Source of the DNA: Myrica gale | Lineage: Eukaryota > Streptophyta > Magnoliopsida > Fagales > Myricaceae | Length of the DNA stretch: 64,000 nt | NCBI GenBank assembly: GCA_963930655.1 | Contig: OZ005617.1 | Coordinates: 24,124,568 to 24,188,567, forward strand | Direction of reading: 5' to 3' | Shown here: positions 57,031 to 64,000 of the stretch, in pieces | Layout: the number at the start of each line of letters is the position of its first letter | Numbering within the stretch: position 1 is the first letter of the stretch | Made by a program: the position numbers and the translations under genes | Notes under the pieces: model-generated | What the model was told of the DNA's origin: nothing | The model's input: the letters and a program-made list of their open reading frames with translations, nothing else | Database searches by the model: none

Positions 57031-57898
57031 TTTTTTAATCAAAACCTCAACTTTATTCAATTAGAAAGAAAAGTTCAGTGTGGCTCAATCCCCGCATAAA
57101 GCCAACTCAAATCAGAAAAATGTTCCAAAAACAGGGGATTGCCTTCAAGTTGGAATTTGGAGGCGGCTCAACGAGCTAAATGGTGCACTATAGAATTTGC
57201 ACCTCTAGGAACATGATTAACATTCCAATTCTGACAATGCTTAAATAGCTATAGCATGCCCCCAACCTGCTAAATGATGCGCTATAGAGTTTGCGCCTCT
57301 AGGAACATGATTAACATTCCAATTCCGACAATGCTTATATAGCTATAGCATGCCCCCAACCTCATCATGGATGCGCCATTCCACTCTTCTAGGATAACAC
57401 TGAATGGCCTTAATGACAGTCTCAGCTTCCTGCATCTCCCCTTTCAGTGGGCAAACCCCATCAATCTTTTTCACATTTCATCCAGTTACTTCTCCCAAAT
57501 GATTACGCATCGCATAACAGCTGCAAGGACAGAAAAATCACCTTGTATAGCCACATCAACGTTAACCTTTGTGGTATGTATCGGAGGAGGTTTCCATCTT
57601 CTATGTTGACTCGCATCCCCTTTCACCTTCCAAGCCTCCCAATGCTCCCAGCTAAGTTTTCGAACATGACGTGCCATTACTCCATGCTTGGTCTTCATTG
57701 TTGGTCATACACGATAGTCTTGTCATTATCTTCTGTCTTGTGGGAAGAAGATCCCACGCAATCTTCCACAACAACAACTTAAGACGCTCATGCATCTTTA
57801 GTTTCCATAATTCCTTCCAATTAACATCCGTGAGAGGATTAGTAGCTGGAGATCGATATTTAACCATCTCTTTGTAAATAGACTTCACCGTAAAGGAT
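57031..57898 (-). mobile_element. LINE, 3' half (zf-RVT and RNase H)
   Basis: A T-run near 57031 (poly-A of a minus-strand element). Minus frames: RNase H-like start (WKPPPIHTTKVNVDVAIQGD) at 57486-57698 and zf-RVT region (LWKLKMHERLKLLLWKIAWD) at 57652-57888. A 112-bp segment with AGGAACATGATTAACATTCC is duplicated (about 57180-57270 and 57285-57365). It is continuous with 62672-63058 once the CACTA element is removed. Confidence 0.85.
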
Positions 57899-57969
57899 CA
57901 CTACAAAAAAACAGGTGTAGTGACTGCCGCTATAGACCCCCATTTAGCAGCGTTTTGTGCAAAACTGTT

Positions 57970-59110
57970 AGGGACTCCGGTCTAGGCCACCATAACAATG
58001 TTAATTCCCACCAAGTGACTCGAACCCGATCACCCCAATTGATCATTCTAAATCGTTATCTGTAACACACAAGCTGTTTATATAGGATCTAACACTCAGA
58101 ATGGAGAACACTCGAGATATTTATTGATGAACACGAAGAACGTGGTTAAGGGTTAATTAGCCCAAAGACTACAAGAACAAAGAACAATCTCGATCAAGGG
58201 TTAATTAGCCCAAGAACGGGTACCCAAACTAGGTTATTAGTCTAGAATGAATCCCAAATGAAAAGGTTATTAGCCTTGACACCGACTTAGCATATACGTG
58301 CCTATACTTGGCCAAAATACTCAAAAGCACTCAGGCTCTCCAAGACTCTACTCTTCTCTGAATGAATAAAGCTAATGCTCCTAAGGGTGTTTATATAAAC
58401 ATCCTTAGGAGCTTACAATCCCTAATTGACTCCAATCAAATCAAATCTCTTTAATCAAGGAGATTTGATATTACATGCCTAATTCAACATAAAATATAAA
58501 GGAAATGAATCTTCTAGAGTTTAGGAAAGAATCCCTAAATCTAGAAGATATGATTTATTCAATCACCATAAGAAAAGAAACCAATATCTAAGATACCTCC
58601 ATGAATGTCGGGATCTCGCTGTCGTCCGCCGCCGTCCACGGCGACGCCTCCGCCTCTTGCACCGCCATGGGTGGTGATGCTCCTTCGACTCCCTAGAACT
58701 TCCTCTTCCATTCCTCACCTAGCACTAGTAGGGGTGGTGGTGTTCCGCCACTGGTGGTGGCCATCCTGTGTCATGACACTCATTCATCTGCTGGCCTGCT
58801 GTTGTTGCATGGCTTGGCTGGTTGCCAAGGACTTGCTGTGGCGCCGTGTCATGGCAAGGTCATGGGCGGGGCCATGTGCTGTCATGACATGTCTGCGGCA
58901 GGCTGGCTGGCATGCCAGACATAGACGTTGGTGCGGCGCCATGCCTTGTCAGGGGCGCTGTGGCGCCTAGCTTGCGTGCGCGCGCTGATGCCATGGCATG
59001 GCTATGGTGCTGTCACCGCGCGCGCTATGGGCTTGTCAGGGGTGCTACTGGTGTCTCATCTCGGCACCTATCCTCCCACACACGGTTGTCACGGTCCATG
59101 TCATCACTGG
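57970..59110. mobile_element. LTR-like and GC-rich insertion in CACTA subterminal region
   Basis: Sequence between two blocks of CACTA subterminal repeats. 57970-58600 is AT-rich with a TATA-centred palindrome; 58600-59110 is very GC-rich with many short palindromes (GTCATGACA, TGGCATGCCA, GCGCGCGC). Likely a later LTR-type insertion or captured DNA; ends not defined. Long ORFs in the GC-rich part are low-complexity. Confidence 0.4.
58377..58412. promoter_or_regulatory. 36-bp palindrome centred on a TATA box
   Basis: The halves 58377-58394 and 58395-58412 are reverse complements with one mismatch; the centre is TTTATATAAA. It may be a core promoter element of the LTR-like insertion, readable from both strands. 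Confidence 0.5.
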
Positions 59111-59310
59111 GGATCCTTTAAAAAACGCAGCTAAATGTGGTACCTTTAGCGGCGGTCACTGACCGTCGCTATAGACCCCTCTTAGCAGCGTTTTTTTGCA
59201 AAACGCCGCTAAAGGTCGTACCTTTAGAAGCGGTCTTTATTGCGGCGATCAGTGACTGCCGCTATAGACCCCTTTTTATCAGCGTTTTGCGAAAAAACGC
59301 AGCTAAAAAA

Positions 59311-60129
59311 TAAAATATGGAATTAGAGAAGGTGTTATGAACATTGAAGTTGTTATGTGATATGTTTTAAATTATACCTATGGTTATTATAGTAAGTGCA
59401 TATTAAGGTGTATAAATTAATATATGGTCCTAGAGGCTATGATTTAGTCATTAAGTAGGTACATACATATAAAGTACTTAGTATATAAAAATTGAAGTTG
59501 TTATATGGAATTAGAAATAATGTTATGAAAGTTATATCTATGATTGTTATGATAATTGTATTTTTATTGACTAAATCTAAGTAGTATAGACATATATTAT
59601 CATATGCTTATAATGAGCATATATATTTGTAATAATTAGTAATATAATTATATTTAATTATGACATATTATTTAATTTCAAACAAAAAGATATTGTTAGA
59701 TTAATTAGCTTATACAATTAATGTACATAACTTAATATCTAGTCATAGTTGTTATGATAGTTTATATTTTTAAATTATAAATATTATATATTATTACTAT
59801 TAACTTGTTTTAATTAAAATTATTACACTAGTTATAAAAAATATATTAAATAATATGCTATGTATTTTATAAATATAAATTATTACTAAATATAAATATT
59901 TTCAAATATTATTATAATTTAAAACTGCTTTTAATTTATTAAATACAAATAATTAGAAAATATAAACTATTTTACTCAAAATTTGAAAAAACTACAAATT
60001 AAGGAAAACAAACTTTTAATTAAAACGGTACCGTTTCTTCATACCCCTGCCCCTCAACTTCCCCCTCTCCTGTCTTCCCAAAAACGCAAGGTCCTCCCCC
60101 TCCTTTCTTCCAAAACTTAAATTTCCCGC
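59311..60129. other. AT-rich filler of CACTA element
   Basis: No coding sequence up to about 60030, then a CT-rich leader-like stretch before the acetyl-CoA synthetase fragment that may be captured promoter or leader. Confidence 0.4.
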
Positions 60130-60262
60130 CCCCGCGCGAAGATCCTTCAGCAAGCCTTTGGAGACTCCGACTCAGCCATCGAGCGCCGGCTACATTTCGC
60201 ATCTGAACGCTGTTATCATGGGCGAAGCCCTCGCTTCTGCAGAGATTGATCTTATCTTTCCC
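60130..60262 (+). pseudogene. Captured acetyl-CoA synthetase fragment, N-terminal exon
   Basis: A plus frame reads SFSKPLETPTQPSSAGYISH then LNAVIMGEALASAEIDLIFP, matching my memory of the N-terminal region of plant plastid acetyl-CoA synthetase (ISHLNAVVLGE(A/S)LASEExDL(I/V)FPS). The frame then loses similarity. It is a fragment inside the CACTA element, not a gene. Confidence 0.7.
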
Positions 60263-60419
60263 AGTTACCTCTCTCTCTCTCGCCGTCCTCGGTATTGATT
60301 TTCTGTGTTTCACTCTTATCTAATCTTCATAGGCGTTTTAATGAATCCAAAAAGACATTTGCCTATGTAGTTTTATTTTCTGTTGTTCTGCAAATTTCTA
60401 TATATGAATTCATCTGTCG

Positions 60420-60530
60420 TACCTGGAGATGTACAAAAGATCAATTGAGGACCCTGCTGGATTTTGGTCCGACATCGCATCATCGGAGTTCTACTGGAAA
60501 GAGAAATGGAGCCCACAAGTTTACTCCCCC
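60420..60530 (+). pseudogene. Captured acetyl-CoA synthetase fragment, second exon
   Basis: Reads YLEMYKRSIEDPAGFWSDIA then SSEFYWKEKWSPQVYS, the segment that follows the previous one in acetyl-CoA synthetase, with the intron between kept (about 60263-60419). The acceptor seems changed (TGTCG where CAG is expected). The match stops abruptly at about 60530. Confidence 0.8.
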
Positions 60531-60589
60531 TTTTCCCTCTTCTTTCTCTCTTTACAGTCAGTTGTATTTCCATGAGCTCGGTGTGTTAA

Positions 60590-61147
<558 letters not shown>

Positions 61148-62420
61148 GTGTGAACTGTAGGATTCAATTCAGTTTGATATTTTGTTGTTTATAAGGTGGT
61201 ATCATTTATGAAGGTTTATAACTTCTTCATTGCATCCTCCATTTGCGTTTACATAGGTTACAACTAGGTTCACCTTGGCAAAAAATTATCACTAAATTAT
61301 CATAGCTAAATTATCACAATAGACACTTAACAGGCACCATTACGTTTGTGATTTGTCACTTTCTTACCAAATATCTATTTGATGTTTTCTGGGATACAAC
61401 ATTAATCCATAGCTCCATTATTTTAGGATGGTTCATGCAATGGTTTACAACACTATGCAGCATTGGGAAGAGACAGCGTAAGTTGCACTGTCCACATGTA
61501 TTTGTTCGTTCTATCACTATAATTTATGGTCTGTGGAGGTCACTCTAATTCATCAGGCGATGATGCAAATGTGTCTTATTTTCTGTTGGGTGTTCGAAGA
61601 CATAGATTTGGACATCAGTGCTAGTGGTCACCTTAAATTTCATTCTTTCCCATCAATGAAAGTGTATAATTTGTTATCTTCTTTGTTAAATGCACTTCTG
61701 GAAAATGTAGAGATTGTTCCTTTTATCATATTTTGCTTTTCAATTGTTATGAGATCCAGTTACCATCACCATTCTTCCATATTATGCAACTACTTCAGTA
61801 ATGTAGCTTCAGAAGCATACCATAAGCATTTTGTTTTTTCTATTTGTTGTTTGCGCCAAATGTAGAGGTCCTGAATGATATATGTATTCCTAGTCTGACA
61901 TACTAGGCATGCATGTGGCTCTAAATCCTTTCTCTTCGCAAACTAGGTGGGGTTCTTACATTCATGAAGTTGTTTTCTGGTCTACTGAGTTGCTTAACAT
62001 GAAGAGAATTAAGTGTCTATTGTGATACTTGAGATTTTTCTCTGCCACATGCAGGTATTGGTTTCAGAATCCAGAGGGATGATTAATAAAAGAAATGGTG
62101 GAAGTTTTGGGGGAACCGTTCAGCATATATAGGAAAAGGGGAGACAACTTGGTTACACCAAAAAACAACAGAAAAGATATTTTATTCTTTTAAAGCTTGT
62201 AATTACATCTTATTACAGTCTATTCCTAATTTGTAAAGATTATTGTGTTTGTTGTAAAATGTCATTAATCAATAATGAAGTATATTTTGTTTTATTATCC
62301 TTGGTCTTTAAATTTTTACATCCAATGAATTATGATTATTAAAATAAATTTGTATACCGATTAAAAAAACATGTATAGAAAAATATATAAAAAATTTAGT
62401 AGTGGTTTGGAAGAAGAAGA
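61148..62420. other. CACTA interior after the glutathione reductase exons
   Basis: Perhaps captured 3' flank of the reductase gene. Open stretches at 61348-61548 and 61533-61865 have no recognisable domain. TTTTTCTCTGCCACATGCAG at 62035 looks like an intron end and may precede a third captured exon, unidentified. Confidence 0.35.
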
Positions 62421-62671
62421 AAAAAGAGCAGCAAACCTATAGCGGCGGTCACTGACCGGCAATTGATCGCCCTATAGGTATATAGCGGCGGTCATATCGG
62501 GTCTATTGCGGCGGTCAGTGACCGTCGCTACAGAGCTTAAATGCCAAAATAGCGCAATTGTGCTCGGGTCTATAGCGGCGGTTTCGACCGCCACTATAGA
62601 CCCGAGGTCTTCACCAACGATCACCCGAACTGTCGCTAAAAAAACGCTGCTATGACCCTTTTTTTGTAGTG

Positions 62672-63058
62672 GTTCCCGACCCAATCAAAGTCCAAATCAA
62701 CTCAACCCTTCTCAACTGATGGTTTCTGAATTAAAGAGAGAATGAAGTTTACCAATATCCCATTGACAAGTACCAATATCCAGTAAATTTGAAACTTTAC
62801 CTTCCCTGCCATTAAAACTGAATCATCTCGTGGTTGCGGTCTAAAATTTGGCATAGAGGGAATCCATGGACGTTCCCAAATAGAGACAGAAGTGTCATCA
62901 TCAATCATGTAGCAAAAAATAGAGGCAAGAAGGTCTCTAACTTGAAGGATGTTTTTCCAAACCCAAGAACCAGGACGACTATTGGGTACTTCAACCCATA
63001 AATTGTCACTTTTAGACATCACTCTCCAAGCAAGCTTGGCAATCAAAGCTCTATTTAG
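62672..63058 (-). mobile_element. LINE, 5' part of the split copy
   Basis: Minus frame reads MIAKLAWRVMSKSDNLWVEV, SWVWKNILQVRDLL and ISIWERPWIP-like text (VSIWERPWIPSMPNFRP), the linker between RT and zf-RVT. Across the CACTA gap the frame continues IGSGT|FTVKSIYKEM into 57898, showing one LINE split in two. Confidence 0.85.
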
Positions 63059-63965
63059 GAGTGCAAGTCCGGTCCGGCTTCCGGCGGAGCTCCGGCTCCG
63101 GTTCCATCATTAGTTTCGGGAAGTTGAGGTCCGGCTCTTCCAGGAACCGGAATCGGAGGTGGATTTGAAGTTTTCCCGGAACTGGAAGTTTTCTCCAATT
63201 CCGCGGAAAATCGGTTCCGATTGTCTTTATTTTATTTTTTTTAACTAAAATACATAGTATCGTGGATCAAAACGGCACCACGATATATGATTCTTCAAAA
63301 AAAACCCTAAGTCCCCCTCCCATTCCCGAATCACGACCCTCCCTCATCCCTCACTCTCTGTCTCTCTCTGTTCGACTTCGACGTTGTCACTCTCAGGCCT
63401 CACTCCCTCTGTTCCTCAGCTTTCTCTCAATCTCTGTGTTCGAAACTCGAACTTCGACATTAACTTTCAATTCCATTTCTTTTTCTCTCTCTGTCTATGT
63501 CTCTTTCTATCTCTCTGTCGCTCTGTCTCTCTATCACCCTCTCTCTCTATGTCTGTTTCTCTCTATATTCTCTGTCAATCTCTCGAGTATCTATCTCCCT
63601 GTTGTGAATCTGTGAATTATTCGTTTTTAGTTGTGAATATGTGAATATGTGAATTATTTAATTAGTTATTACATTGTTATTGTTAGCCCAAGGTTATTTT
63701 TGTAAAACAAACCATATTTGATTTCGATGATAACAAAGTTTCTAAGTTTTGAAGATTTTAGATTTTATCTTGTCAATCCACAATTTCATGTTGTATTTCA
63801 AAAGGATTGAAGTTTTTCTCTCTAAATGTGTATAAGTAGATTTGAAACACCACTACACAAGTTAATACGATCAATTTTTCCTTTGTAGGTGTTTTAAATA
63901 TGTGTTGGAATGATTTAGAAGCTTTAAGATTGCAAATATTTTCTCCTGCACTTTTAGGTGTCGAC
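63058..63965 (+). mobile_element. hAT-like 5' end (GGTCCGG-rich) and leader
   Basis: From TAGGAGTGCAAGTCCGGTCC at about 63053 follow GGTTCC/TCCGG repeats, then a CT-rich leader (63350-63600: CTCTCTCTGT-type). It resembles the organisation of the 2.3-3.8 kb hAT fragment. The exact border with the LINE is ambiguous because TAGGAGTGCAAG also fits LINE coding sequence (LALLN). No transposase inside the window. Confidence 0.4.
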
Positions 63966-63969
63966 ACAT

Positions 63970-64000
63970 TTTTTTTGATGAATAAGAACAATTTTATTAA
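63970..64000 (-). mobile_element. LINE 3' tail at window edge
   Basis: A T-run followed by GATGAATAAGAACAATTTTA, matching in reverse the 3' end of the 29.4-32.6 kb LINE (AATAAAATTGTCTTCTTATC then A-run). The element continues beyond the window. Confidence 0.6.

Noticed and set aside
58605-59134. GC-rich ORFs in the CACTA insertion
   Set aside because: Composition-driven open frames in several registers; no domain and many short palindromes.
60020-60313. 97-codon minus-strand ORF
   Set aside because: Antisense shadow of the captured acetyl-CoA synthetase exon and its leader.

Overview
The window reads as nuclear DNA of a flowering plant, probably a woody core eudicot. Genes have GT-AG introns, and the proteins are plant-typical: PPR-DYW editing factors, an IRX10-type GT47 xylosyltransferase, a plastid-type rubredoxin, plant calnexin. 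The space between genes is AT-rich and packed with LINE, hAT, CACTA, MULE-like, LTR and MITE debris. There is nothing bacterial or viral, no CRISPR array, and I found no rRNA or tRNA gene. Genus cannot be told from the sequence alone.

Layout. 1-2.2 kb is a decayed LINE; 2.3-3.8 kb is the 5' part of a hAT element. 4.7-6.3 kb is a PPR-DYW gene with no ATG in its first 96 codons. 6.9-9.7 kb (minus) is a complete six-exon Sec14/CRAL-TRIO gene. 10-14.8 kb is LTR and MITE debris. 15.6-19.6 kb is an IRX10-like gene with a one-base frameshift and a duplicated 3' end. 20-24.3 kb holds three LINE copies, one made of alternating orientations. 25-26.2 kb is a rubredoxin gene. 27.6-34.5 kb (minus) is an SDHAF2 gene whose first intron (6.2 kb) carries a long LINE. 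37.2 kb is one orphan SDR exon. 37.7-41.3 kb is a long-TIR element holding EF-hand and TIR-domain fragments. 41-46.3 kb is repeats, including a foldback element, a SINE candidate and a hAT MITE with perfect target duplication. 46.5-48 kb and 50-51.8 kb are two PPR pseudogenes flanking a B12D/MLRQ-like gene. 53.8-56.7 kb is calnexin with two perfect ER-stress elements upstream. 57-63 kb is a LINE split by a 4.8-kb CACTA element that contains acetyl-CoA synthetase and glutathione reductase exons. 63 kb to the end is another hAT-like 5' end and a LINE tail.

Function. The host genes are ordinary housekeeping genes: organelle RNA metabolism (PPR), lipid transfer (Sec14), xylan synthesis (IRX10L), plastid electron transfer (rubredoxin), complex II assembly (SDHAF2), a probable mitochondrial membrane protein (B12D-like) and ER folding (calnexin). 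They form no operon or new pathway. From memory, the gene set resembles two related Arabidopsis chromosome-5 segments (near At5g50990-At5g51040 and At5g61790-At5g61840), which suggests an ancestral block inflated by transposons; this needs checking.

The most interesting biology is in the transposons: two elements of different classes that each carry pieces of two host genes, and a LINE insertion whose structure suggests repeated strand switching. Exon junctions of the multi-exon genes were worked out by hand from reading frame, GT-AG sites and remembered family sequence; no alignment program was run.
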